DNA from: Prinia subflava
Lineage: Eukaryota > Chordata > Aves > Passeriformes > Cisticolidae
Assembly: GCF_021018805.1 (NCBI RefSeq)
Contig: NC_086248.1
Coordinates: 59,773,485 to 59,837,484, forward strand
Direction of reading: 5' to 3'
Length of the DNA stretch: 64,000 nucleotides
Numbering within the stretch: position 1 is the stretch's first letter; every line of letters begins with the position of its first letter. Below the pieces are notes generated by a model. It had not been told where the DNA came from and searched no databases. It saw only the letters and a list, made by a program, of their open reading frames with translations. The position numbers and the translations under genes are program-made. Shown piece after piece: positions 35,000 through 48,085 of the stretch.

Positions 35000-37900
35000 G
35001 TCTGCCTTTGAACAAGAACAAGTGCCAAATGCATCTAGCGAAGGAGACACAGAGCTCATCCTCTTCTGAAAATGCCTGTGCTGTGAACAATGACTGCTGT
35101 GTCAGCCCACAGCACTGTCCTAGCACTAAACTGTCCTTGGTAACATTACAAAACACCTGTTCCTTTCATATTTTATTCGTCATGCTATTATAATCATTGC
35201 TCCACAGAACAGCGGAGGAACATTGCCCTTCCTTTCCCAGAAACTGTACAGATCTGTACACTCATGTTGCAACTGCACCACTCATAAATTGGCTGCTCAG
35301 CAGTGTTACAAATGCCAGGTGTGTTGCAGTATTTTTCACTTTCAAGACAGTGCATTTATCAAACACTCTTTCCCCAAAATAGGTGACATTTATGCAACTT
35401 GCAGAGTTGTGACATTACCTTGGCTTTTTCTGGCAGCTGCCTGGCGCCATTCCTTGCAATGCCACCAGTTCCTGCAGCAGGCATGGGAGGACTGACAATC
35501 CCTGCAGACTTCTCAGGGGGGGTCAGGCTCTGTAACAGTGATGTACAGCTGCTGAACCTAACTGAAGGGGAAGATGTGTTGATATAGAAACAGTGCAGAC
35601 AGTGTTGCATTTCTGAGGAGCTGCTAAGTGCTTACTCCTTTGGAAGCCAGCTGTGGAGCCGTGGTCTGGATGCAGACCCTGGCATACAGCAGACATTGGA
35701 CAGGGATAGGTTTACTCCATACTTATATCTCTTTACCCCTGGTAAAAAGTCCCAACAGATTTTTGTTTCCTTTTTATTTTGTTGCAAATGCATTTTGGGA
35801 AAGTAAATTTATTCATGTGTCCATGCTGTGGCTTTATTTAGTAACTTGAATGTCGTTTTTCATTTTGCTTCGACTGCCCCCACCTGCCACACTGTTTGAA
35901 CTAAATAGGCAAAGAAAAGGGAGATGTGTGTGTTGGGAAAAGAGTAGAAAAATTGTGTCTGGTTTGATGAGGTGATTCCCTGCCTGAGACAAAGGGAACC
36001 TCTGACTATTGTGCCAGTATGGCGGAAACTCACAACAGCATTTGATATCAAGAAGCCTTATGTGCAACTTTGCGTTAGCAGACTACAGACTCACTGGCAA
36101 CAGGGGTTTATTTTTTTTTCTGAGAGCAGTCTGGTGTCTGATATCTGCAACCAGATGCTGTGACAGTACTCTGTCCTGCTTCTGATTTAAAAATATGCCA
36201 CTTGCCAGGCAGTGGTACCAGGGCAGGAGCTGACAATGCCCATGGAGAGTCATCCCATTTGCTCAGGGGGGACTGCTGTTTCCATGAACAATTATTTCTT
36301 TGCAGTGCCCCAGCCTGCCAGGTCACAAGGGATGTCACTGCAATAGTGCAATTGCAGGAGGTATTCTCTGGGCTGTGCTTCTCCTTGGTTAAAAAGAAGG
36401 TCAACTTTCTGCCAAAGGATACAACAGCAGTTCACACCACGTATCTGAGTAACTATAGCAGAGTTACACATAGTGACCAGAGTTAAAGTCCAGATCAGAG
36501 TGGTGAACTTTCCAACTTGCAGAATAAACCTCACTGGGCTTCCCTTTCACCATAGGCTGACCACTTGTCACAACAACTTTCTGTTTCTAGGGCAAAAGTA
36601 TTAAAGAAAATTGTGTGTCCTTACTGTGGAGTGATATAGAAACAGGAGTCCTTCCCTTGCATGTAATCCTGAAGCACGTCACTTTGTGATACAGACCCAC
36701 CCCATTAAGCATTTTGTAAGCCTTGCAAAATTTTAGGCTTTTGGTGTATGACTCATATCACTAAGTCTGTTCTATCACAGGCAGAGAGTACATGACTGGC
36801 TAATGGAAAATCAGAGCTTGCAATTGGCCAGGTTTAAAATGCAGAGTCAAAAGGCAGTGCCAGTGGTGAAAGACTGTATTTGTGTCATCATGCCAGTATG
36901 CTGATCCGTCAGTGCTGGAGCATGTGGGATACCTCTGTGACAGCTTTCACAAAGTCATACATCAAATCACAGGCACACACCAGTGCCTTTGGAAAAATGG
37001 CTTTTGCAAAACTCATTTCTCCCTGACTACACATTCAAATTCTGTGAATGAATCACTGCAGATAGAAAATAGATAAAGAAAATAGAGTGGAGTAGCGTAA
37101 AATTGGAAAAAGTACTTCCAAGTGTATTCAGGGTGATGGTTTATAGTGAAGTAGGTAAACAAACATCTCTCTCCAATCTCTTCCTCTTCCATTCACTGTT
37201 ATAGTGCTCGAATGGTGAGAAGTTGTAACATCCTGGTCATTTCTAAAATTTCTTCAAAATAATACAGCTATACTTGTCAGGAAAAGCAAGTCAGTTGAGG
37301 AGAATTTTGCCAAAAGCAAATGTTATTTCTGGGAAAGAGATTGGGTTTGGTTTTGGGTTTGGCTCTAGGGCCTTATGAGGACACAAAAGGCAGTGTTCAC
37401 TTTTGCATTCTACCACATTCACCCCAAAAGGATGGTGAGGATCATGGATAACTCTGTGCATGCCGGGGCAGCCAACGCAAGGGGAACCCTGCGCTCCTGT
37501 TCAGCTGATATAAACAGCCAAGGCAGGGGACAATGTATGAACATCACACCAGTGACACATATGAGAACAGACAATGCCCGAAAGACCTGAGGTCATTCTG
37601 GCCAGCTTGGTGTTTACTGGCTTCCAGCTACTCTTTTAAATTTTGTTACTGAGAACATAGATTTAAAGTGTGGTTCAAAATCAAGACAGATGAGCAGTAA
37701 AACGATTGCATGTAGCAAGTGCAAAGTGAGAAGTCCACTGGCTGAGTAGTGAAATTGTCTCACCTCAAACCCAAAGCTAGCCCCTTGCTCGCTGAGTGTG
37801 AAGGGTTTCTCCGGAGAGCACTGATACAGGTATCTGGGCCACCAAAGGTCACCAGATATGATGCTTTAATAGTACTCATTTCTCATATACCGTGAACTAC

Positions 37901-40900
37901 AAAAACTGCTCCTTTACAACAAGACTTGGAAAATAGAAAGATGAGGGTGGACATCTGTTTTTTTCTCCTGCCGTGAGACGTCAGGAGGTTTGGAGACCCC
38001 GGTTTGCATGTGCAGTTTTGACACTGTGAACCCTGATGTAGATCTGCTCCTGATATAGAGTACAGAATTGATCTTTATTCTCACATGAAACACTGCAAGG
38101 TCAGTGTTTGGGAATGGGTCTAATTTCTTGCATATCCTGTAGCAACAACCAAACTGTCCCAATAATCCAGACTGATGGGCAGATATTAATTTCCACTTCC
38201 TGAGGATGTATGCCACACAGAAATAGGAATGCCAGTAAGTGCAGAATTTTTATTAATTCATATATAACAGAGGAAGATAATTGTTTCAGATAATAGATAA
38301 CTGGGCTAAAATGGGAGTACATCTGGTGTGAAACTGCACCTTATAGGCTTTTACTCATAATTTACTGGTGTTGAAAACTCGAGTTGTGAACAAAAAATGG
38401 TCTTCGACTTCAGAATAATAATGATAATACTTGGTAAAGACTTGGTATCAGTGAAGGATTACTAAACTGCAGAATCATGACAATTTCTCTTTCTCCCATT
38501 CTGTTGACTCATCTCTACTGTTTGCTAATCCATCACTACTCTTTACATCCTAGTCCTTTCTCTTGCTGCAAATGATCCCTGTCTAAAAACACAAGAAGAG
38601 GCAAAGATAACGTTTTCCTTCATTTGATCGCTACTCTTCTTCACGTGATTTTTCTCTCTGAGTGGGTGTTCCGCAGCACCAAATTCGTGCTGGGTAAATG
38701 TGCACACACGTAACATCCCGGCTCATTCATGGTGGAAGGAGCCAGAGCCATAGCGGGACCATATCTAGGTCACCAGTGTGCAAATAAGTAGGTCAGTAAG
38801 GAGAGGAAGTAGGTTATCCAATTGTTATGAGGGATGAGGGCTGCCCATCCACTTCTAGGGTACATTTCCAGAGCACAATAAGGCAGCATCACAACTGACA
38901 TTGACATTGACTGGTGTCCCCCCTGGGGATATCCACGGAGATGCCAGGAAATAAATGGACAAGGAAACAAAACTACCCTGTCACATGGGAGAGGGCACAC
39001 CCAGGTCTCCATGCAGGCATATTGGGAGAACAGCCTGTAACCTGGCTGGTGAACCTTTCACTTTCTCATCCATTCTGTGCCTGATTAATGGACAGAAAAA
39101 CGACTTTACTTTCCAGGGCTTTATTCTGACACATTTCATCAGCTCTATCACATAGCGGACAAATAGTTTTATCCTATTATGTCAGAACAAATTGCAGCCT
39201 GCAGGCCTGATTCTCTGCACTGCTATGCCAGTTTTACGCTGGTGCAATTTTACTGAGCACTGATGAGCCCCACCAGACTAAAACCAGCATGACAGCATGG
39301 GGATGCAGGTTCTTCTTCTTCCAGAGGATGGAAGATACAGCTCCAAGGCCCTGCTGCATTAATAGCAGTACTCCCAAGTACAGCCTCGATGAGAAGTAGA
39401 GCCAGGCACTGCACATGGAAGCGTGGTTATTTCCAGGGCAAGGAACAGAGAGATGTAGTCAAGGTATTGTGCAGTAGTTGTGTTATGGCAGGTCCTGCCT
39501 TGGCTCTCAATTTTCTGTGGAAGGCACAGGTTACAAGAGGAACCAATGGCATGTTCCCAATGGCTGGTGGCTATTTAGAGCCATATCTCCCCTCAACTCT
39601 GTGCCCTTTTACCTTTCAGCCTTGGATAAAAGCATTTCACAAAGCATTTGAAAGAAGTTGCTTCTGCAGTATCCGTTCTGTGGTTTCCCTGTAAAGAAAC
39701 AGCTGCTCAGAGCGAGGTGGAGAGAGGATGCAAAGCAGATGCCATGTGATAATTTGTAAGAGCAAAGGCTCTTCTTTTTACATTAGGGTCCCTGAAAGCA
39801 CCTGAGGATGAGGAATGTCTGGTCCAATTTGTCCTGATTTCTTAAGTTTCTCCAGGCTGGCCCCATGCAGCCAGTGAGCTAGAAGAAGGAGGATGAAAGA
39901 GTCAGATCATTTCCCACTCACCTGGCTAATGTAGGTTCTTTGCTCATCTTTCAGTGTTCTACCTCCCTATCCAGGCTGGTTTGAATGTAAAACCAGATTG
40001 AAGGGAGGAGGGAAAGGAGTGAAGCCTAATATTAATCCAAATAAATCAGACAAATTATGTATATTCTCTTTGCCTCTCTCCAAGAATGAAGTCTGTGTCC
40101 ATACTCCAGCTTTTAACTGAATTATTTTGAAGTACAAAGGTATGTGAGCTCTAAGCCTTTCAACTCCTGCAGTGACCTCCAGCTCACCCATAAAGTCCTC
40201 TCTAATAGTTTGACAAGAATAACTGAGCAACACATGCAGAAAAGGGGAATGACAGATGCTGTGTTTAACAAAGACAAAAAATATAAATTACTGCAGTGAT
40301 GTCAGCTGTATAAAAAATATGCTGACAGAAGATTAGGGTGCTTTTTGGCATAATTTTTAATGGGAATTTCTTTAGTACACACCCCTTTAATATCTGGTTG
40401 CTCCATTCAATGGTTTTCCCTTTTGCTCCCCCTGCATTGTCCTAGCCCTATCTTAGGGCTGCAGAGCCCTGACAAGTATCAGGAGCACTACTATTATCTG
40501 CAGTTTCCTGGGTCATAACAGCAGCATAACATGTGATCCAACATCCTTCCTCTCCACTTCCATCTCTCTAGATAACAGCACCCCACAGAATTCAGTTACT
40601 ATTCACTGCTTCCAAAAACCCTACTTTTTGCTTTGCTGGGTGCTGGAAACTGCTATGTGTAACTTAGTATGTTTCCCTTTGAGTTTATAAATTACCTGTG
40701 GCCTTTGTTACACACAGTTCTTGCACAGTAGAAAAAAAAAAAAGGAAAAAAAGAAGAATTCAAGTGTAAGATAAGCAAGTAACTGAGCATGCCTGCTTGG
40801 AAATGGCTGGATTTTTATCAGGAAATAAGCATTCACAGAAACCTTACTTAAACAGCAGCATGTGTCACTTCCTTTAAGGCTTTTACTTAGGAACAGATAT

Positions 40901-41035
40901 TATATTCTGTAATATTTGTATATGAAATAGCTTTGAGGACAAATAATTGCTATTTAATTCCTGATAGAAAATTTCAGAACACTTGAATAGATGAAGTCCC
41001 AGATACGCTGTAAGCTGGGTAAGCAATATAAATCT
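35000..41035. other. non-coding stretch
   Basis: Frames of 60-108 codons on both strands show no domain. A G/T-rich patch (GGGTTTGGTTTTGGGTTTGG) is at about 37,345 and an A12 run is at 40,732-40,743. No RNA gene or mobile element was recognised. Confidence 0.5.
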
Positions 41036-41037
41036 CA

Positions 41038-41212
41038 TCACAGAATCAGCTGAATTGGAAGGACCCACAAGAATCATCCACTCCAACTCCTGGCCTGCAC
41101 AGAACCATCCCCAAGAGCCCCACCTGAGAGCATTGTCCAAATGCTTCTTGAACTCTGTCAGGCTGGTGCTGTGACCACTTCCCTGGGGAGCCTGTTCCAG
41201 GGCCCAGCCACC
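41038..41212 (-). mobile_element. CR1 LINE 3'-end fragment, antisense
   Basis: The plus strand reads CACAGAATCAGCTGAATTGG, AAGAATCATCCACTCCAACT, GCCTGCACAGAACC, GAGAGCATTGTCCAAATGCT, TCTTGAACTCTGTCAGGCTG and GACCACTTCCCTGGGGAGCC, ending near GGCCCAGCCACC. This is the subfamily style common in neoavian genomes ('CR1-J-like' from memory). About 175 bases, 5'-truncated. Confidence 0.92.
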
Positions 41213-44200
41213 TTTTTACACTTTATCTGCTGTATACTCATTGATTCAGGGGGCATGGGCTACAGCTATACTAGTAAATTAATTCCCAGGACCACTCTCT
41301 GGACTGAAGCCAACCATGTCCCTGGTCTTAAATTCTCCTGCTCCCCAAGACAGGATGCTGGACTGAAATTGCCTGTGGTGAGTGGTACTCGGCCTATCCC
41401 ACATGTGCCCAGAGATAGTTTGGGAGGCAAAACTGTGCTGGTCGTGACTCAAGTGACCTAATAAAGCGAAGCTCAAGCCCCACCAACCAACTGCAGTGGA
41501 GAGTTTCCTTTGCTGTTTAACTTAGTCATGTAGATATAGCCAGAGAGCACAGAGCACAGCTCCAGAACCCCAGTTCTTCTTTCCATGGCCCAAGACCTTG
41601 GGTCCACTTTGAATTTTAGGATATCATTGCTGTGCTCTGAAATCCTAGTGTCTATTTGGAAGGAAGGAAGAAGACTTTAGGTAAATAGGCCAAACTATGG
41701 TGCTGTATAACCTTACAAGATGCATGTATGTGGCTTTAGGCTAGATTATTCTTGTACCTGAGCAGCAAAGTTCACCAACACTAATGTATAGAAAAGATGT
41801 TGTTTTGACACATTTGCAGAAAAAGTCCAAGTGTAACTGTGAGTCACATTTCACTTACACTTGCATTTCTATAGAGCCCTTTCACAGGGCTCCTGCTCTA
41901 GGCAGAAATCCCTATGATTAGTCATCTAATTCAAACTAATTATTATGGCAAGAGAAGTTTTCTGAGTGCTTGAAGAGAAGGCATTGATTTTTTTGTGGGC
42001 TGTCTGCTGTCGTGACATTTCAGAAGAAACAACAAAACATGCAAAAGAGGAAGAGGTAACAGAGTGTAAAGAAACAAAACTAGGGAAATATTTTTATTTC
42101 AGAGGAAGTTGGCTAGTCAAGGAGTCTCTGTGCTTGATGCTGTTTATTTTCTGGTTAATTTTAGATACTGGGTATTGGACAGCAAAACAATTGTGAAGGC
42201 TTCTTAGAGGGAGGGACTGGTTTTATGGCCCATTAAGCTACTGCAGAACAACCATAAAGAGTGCATTAAATCAGTACCTTTAGCAAAGGTAGGCAGAGTT
42301 GCATGCTCACATGTGCATATTTCATGCACTTACAGTCTTTGCTTTTGCATTGAAGGAGATTGTGCATTTCCTTGCACTGAAGACAGAGAGTGCATTAAAG
42401 ATTCTCAAGCCGAGGGAAGAGCAGCAATAATGCAAGTCAGCAAGGGAGACTTAGACATTCCTTTCAAACTATTTCACGAAATACAAAAAGTAAAATGGCT
42501 TTGGACACTTTATGCAATTTTACAGGGTGAGAGAATTAGAAACATGTCCGGTATACACGAAAACAGGCCAACACTTTTTTCTGTCACCATGCAGAAATTC
42601 ACTGGAAACCCACAGATTATTATTTTTTAATTGTTCTACCCTCATGGGGTTTAGGAATAGTAATAAGCGACCAAAAATAACGATGCTACTGAATCAACAT
42701 GTGCATACCAGAACAACAGAAGAAAATTCCAAGCTAAGCAAAGAACTTTTTTGATTAGTTTTTCATTAAAGTCAGAGGCTTTTTCATCCATTTGGTGGGC
42801 TTTACAGCATATTTCTTGGACAAAGTAAGGAACTGTTCCCAACTCTACAAGGTAAACAATGTTAAATATCAGTTTCTCTTCACACTGTTTCTGAGTTGGA
42901 TTTATCTCTGCCCAATCATATATTGGCATGATTTTTTTATGTCAGTTATGGGGGTAAATTATACATTTGGGAATGACATTTCCCATTACCTACATGGCAA
43001 AACCCCTTCTCAGAAATCCACTGTGTGATCATAAATTGCACAGAAATCTTGGAGGTCTTTATTTGTAGGTAGTCTGGACCTTAGATAACACTTTGCAACA
43101 CCATCTACTTGAGGCTTGGAAAAATCTCACATAGGTTAATTGTATTCCCCTGTAGCTCATTGTGATGACTGGTTATTCACTGTTTGCAAAGGGATCTGAT
43201 AACGAAATACGCTTCAGGCTGCTTGTGTCCTGTGCATAAAACATTAGATTTTCTTTAATGCAACATTAAAAGGCTGCCTATCTCCAGGGACTGTTCCCTC
43301 TACATATGCGCACATCTGTAAAATGAAAAAAGGAGGCACAATTACACTCCATTGTTTTTAAAACTCCCCCAAATAACACAAAGTCCCCTCCCCCAGTGCA
43401 AAGATGCAAAGGCTCCCAGAAATAGGAATAGGTGTTCTTGTTTCCTACTTCTCTTACCAAACATTTTATCTCCATAAATACTCGGAGGCTCTGTCTGGAG
43501 TTTTCTGGAGACAAAACTCATTAGCCTTTGCTGTTCTTAATGCAGAGACTGTACCCCTGAGGAGGCCAGTGCTGACACACTTGGTGTTTCAGTCTTTGCT
43601 CCAAGCTGTGTCCTGTCAAACCAAACCTCCCTCATGGATGGAAAATGTGTGCAAACCAATTCCCTCCTCCTGAAACCATTCAGAGCCACGTGGAGGGGTG
43701 CTCTTGAAAAAAACCTTAACCAATACCCTACCTATCTCTAATATTGATATATATATATTAATATTTATATATTTATATGTGCATGTAATTATTAACAATC
43801 ATCTTGAGAACTGGACAGAACTTTTATAGCAAAGTAAGTAGGATATGCTCATTTGACAGATAGTTTTTTTTCATTACATGACTGAGAGAGTGGGGGAAGA
43901 AAAGGCAAAAACCTGAAGGGCTTAAACTGCTCCTGGGTTTTGAACTCCAGCCAACATACAATATTTAAGACTGATGGCAAGAGCTTCCAAAGCACATACA
44001 AGATGGAAAACTAAATATGCAGTCAAATCCTGACTATTTTTTTTCAACAACTGTAGTTCCTACCTGTTGTTGTGATGAAGCATATCATGCTACACAGATA
44101 GGAGGATTTTTGTGGAATTCTGCAAGACAATCTGAGGCAGGTGAAGGAGAGAGATCTGTTCTAGGTGGTTATTTTCTAGATCTCTGCTGTATCTTCTCTA

Positions 44201-47200
44201 TAAATTTGAATCATATTTTCAAATATTCAACTCGACCTCCAAAACCAGCATGACCAGCTCATTTTGTGTCCCCATCATGTCCACATCCTCCTATCATTAA
44301 CAGCTTTCCTGGGCCAATTCTCCACTAATGCAAGCCCCTTTGCAGGTCTTCTACCTTTACTTATTCCAGCAACTGAGCAAAAAACACGCTTCTGTGGCCT
44401 TTTCAGAAGCCACACAAAAATTGCTGTGTAGGTAGCCATCTACATTTACTGCTATTTGGCCAACTGCTTCTCCTAAATCCCTTCAGAGCAAACAAATGAA
44501 AGAGGTGACGACTGCCATTCCATTACTGGAAGCATTATGTGGCCACTTCTCCATTTCCTTAAGAGTTTTACACTAAATCTGGGCAGTTTTTAAATATTTT
44601 TCACTACATTTGTTTGAAATTGGTTAAAAAGGTCAAAAGGTGTTGCAAGTAGCAGCAGAGATGATGAGGAAAACTGATGGATGGGTAGATAAATATCAGT
44701 TCACCTAAGTCTTTTTTCCTTAGGAACCAGACTGAAAGCAAGTTAGAAATGTTTAAAAAATGATTCTTGTTTGTGCTGTGTGGTTAACAGATCTGGGGTT
44801 TATGCTGTTGTTGCTATGGATACACTGTTATTATGTACCATACTATAATAGCACCAAAGAGGGTTAGTGCCAAGAGATAGATAAGACGTAGGTCTGTTGT
44901 CACATCAACTTCTATGCAGTCCAGGGGATATGGTGCTGCTCTAATTAATGCTGACTTCAAATGCCTCAATCTCAAATTAACATGCTCAACTGACTTGTGG
45001 TTAAGAGAAAGACAAGGAATGTGTTCTGATCAGACCTGGTCCATGAGAAACACCAGCACAATCCAGTCCTGCTAAATCCAGAAACTTTTTCAGTCATCTT
45101 CATCTTAACCACAGTCCATTCTTCCTCCCTGCTCCCAAGAAGGAGCAAAAAGGAGATCAGGTCCTCCTCTCATTCACACCGTCCAGCCTCCTCTCTCTGG
45201 CCAGATGTTGTACTTGCCTAGTGTCCTTCTGGGCGTGCTGGTGCTCACTGAGTCCTGGGTGGAGCAGAGCAGCAGTGACCTGCCTGCTCACAGGCAAGCC
45301 CTCTGAGGAGCCCGGGAAGCTCGCTCAGCCTTGGGGTACTTCTGCTGGAATGTCGCAGGCGTAGTAGCAATGCTCATTCCTACCTCATCAGGAGGACAAG
45401 CAAACTGTGCCTTCCTGGAAATGCTGATCTTTCCAGAAAGTGGAGAAAAAAATCACCTCTTCCAAAGAAAATTCTTTAAAACCTTTCTCTCTGAGGAGCA
45501 ATATGTTTATTTTCTGTGAATATGTGAGAAGGAAAAGACAAGAAAGTAAATTTAATCTAGAGTACATCACAGTGAAGAAGAGATAAATACTAACTGATAA
45601 TGAATGCCCGTAACCTTGTTATTTAAGGTTCCCAATTGACAGGAGAATGAAGTAATGAATGATTAGAGCAGCAGAGGAGACAAAAACCCGGTAAATTAAG
45701 CTCAGTGAACATAAAAGGAAGATAAAAGACAGTTGCCTACTAAAGACCTGTGTCTGATGACCTAGCAGCACCTTCCCTCCTACACTCCTGGGGACTGCTC
45801 CCACACCAGCTCCTCCTCCTGGCCCAGACTCTGAAGGTGCAATTAGCTGCCAATTGTGGGTTGTGAGTCATTCCAGGAAAAACTACCCCCTTCATGCAGA
45901 GACTAGTGAGTAAAAAGGCTCACAGGTGCTCAATACAAGTGCTAATACAAGTGCTCAGTGCCATGAAGTGTCATCTCTTCCATGTTGACAGGACCTTCAT
46001 TTGTGGTCGTGTGATCCACTGCTGCTGCTCAGCATGTGCTTTAATTACAGCATTGCCTGTGGCCTCCAGCTTGCTCCTAGCTTCCTACCAAATGCTCTTC
46101 TCTGAAACCACTGTGAGTCCTTGTCTCCCATCAGCTCCTCCCTCTAGGAGTTCGTTGTGCTGACAAAGGCTCCATCCACCTTCCTACCAGAATTATACAT
46201 ATGTCCCTCTCTTCCTCTGAAAGTCAAAAAGGAAATAGGTACTCAGATTTCATGGTGATGAAAACCCCTAAAAGTCCCTAAGAAGAAAAGAAAACAAACA
46301 AACCATCCAGTTTGCCTTTTGCCAGCCCTCTAAAGAACTAAAATGACAACTACAGTGTGAATCCAAAATGGAAGACCAGGAAAATTGGGTGTCTGCTTTA
46401 ATTCTGGATCACCTGGTTGTGCCTGACGGCTCACCAGAGTCATCAGTCACAAACAACTAGACCCTTATTGTCGTACTCCACGATTGCAAAGCAAGTGCAC
46501 AGACTAGCACAACCTTTATAAAGGCTCTGTTTCTCATCAGAATTTAGTCGTGAAAAATCTGCCTTCTGCAGAAACTTGTGGTCTGGGATTCAATGGCACA
46601 GGCTTATTATGTAAAAGGCTAGCAGCCTGCTCACAGGCACATAATGCTGACCCTTTTCCCTGCTCAAGCACCTTCTGGAGCAACTGCTGGCAAACAGAAG
46701 AAATTAGTCACCTCTGGGTAGCTCTATGAGTCCAAATGCTGCAGTACATAGAAAATAGCAATGGCACAATATTCCTGTTCCAGGAAGAAGTTCAGTTGTG
46801 TCCAGTAGGTTAGCCAGGACACGTGGCATATCTGGAACGTATATTTTTCAGATTTTGTTCAACACTTTTCCTACTTTTTGCATTTCACATGCTAATAATG
46901 TTGAGAGACAGTTACTGCTTAGATTAAGAGGGCTTCAAAGGAAGTCTCTGTGTGTTGGAAGTTTAGGGCTGGACTGCAGATGACATCTTGGTTCAGGACA
47001 ACACACAGGTGCATGCTTCAGTTTATTAAAATCTGGAGCCTAATTAGAACACACCTTTTTTTTTTTGAGCCAGCAATGAATTAATGTGAAAACTAAGTCA
47101 CAGCTGCCTGACTGTGAATGCTGGGAGACAAGAATAGGGAATGAACCATGGAAATGAGTAATAATGTTACAATTCTGTACCTCAAAGTTCATGCCAAGAA

Positions 47201-48047
47201 TCTTGGCCAGATAATGTTGATTGTATGAAGAGGTGAGACCTTGTTCTAGTCAGTTTACCAAGCCATCTCTACATGAAGAAAGATATGTTCAAGCATATCT
47301 TGGTTATCCATTTTAAAATAATATTTTAAACATGCTTTGGCAATATTGAAGACTCAAAGGAAAATTGTCTAGAAAGTTATTCATATAACACTGCTTATAT
47401 GCTTTCTTTACAGATAAATACAGATGTGAAATTGCAAGGAAGAAAGCACCTTTACAAAGTTCCTTTAAACACATTTTTAATAAAGTTAATGTGTAAAAAA
47501 TTACCATATTTCTGTATAATAAATTTGCCCCTTCATTCTATTTGCAGTCATGTCTGCTGGTAGCAAGGGAGAGAGCAGAGACTCCTCTTTTTCCTAGCAA
47601 TAAGGGGCTAATAATTTTTAGGGGAGCTGGATTTATTCACTGGCAATGTAACAACAGGAGTCAATGGAAGGAGGAGAAGAAAAGACCAGAATGAACACAG
47701 AAACTGAATGCTGACACCTAAATTAAGTGTTGGAAAGAACAGTCACTTTTAGGAGCTGTCTTGCAGGTTGGCATGTGCTAATACAATAAGGCAAGTGAAG
47801 AGTCTGTAAACACCCTGCCCTGGAAGATAAGATATGATGTGACTTTGGTATCTTTTGTACCAGTGATGGTATCAGCATCAACTGGTAAGGAGAGAGGGGG
47901 TTGGGTCAGCCGTCCTGGTGGTTCTGCCACTTCTGACTTGAAAAACAATAATGTCCAAACACGATAAAAGCTTGAGAAAGACCTTGATACAGACTCTCAC
48001 CAGTCATCTCTCCAATGTTTTGAGAATGTGCTTAAACTCAAAGTTTT

Positions 48048-48085
48048 GGTATCCTAAAGTGAAATTGGTATCTTGAAGTGAAATT
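48048..48085. repeat. 19-bp imperfect tandem duplication
   Basis: GGTATCCTAAAGTGAAATT (48,048-48,066) is followed directly by GGTATCTTGAAGTGAAATT (48,067-48,085), with two differences. A small local duplication in non-coding DNA. Confidence 0.85.
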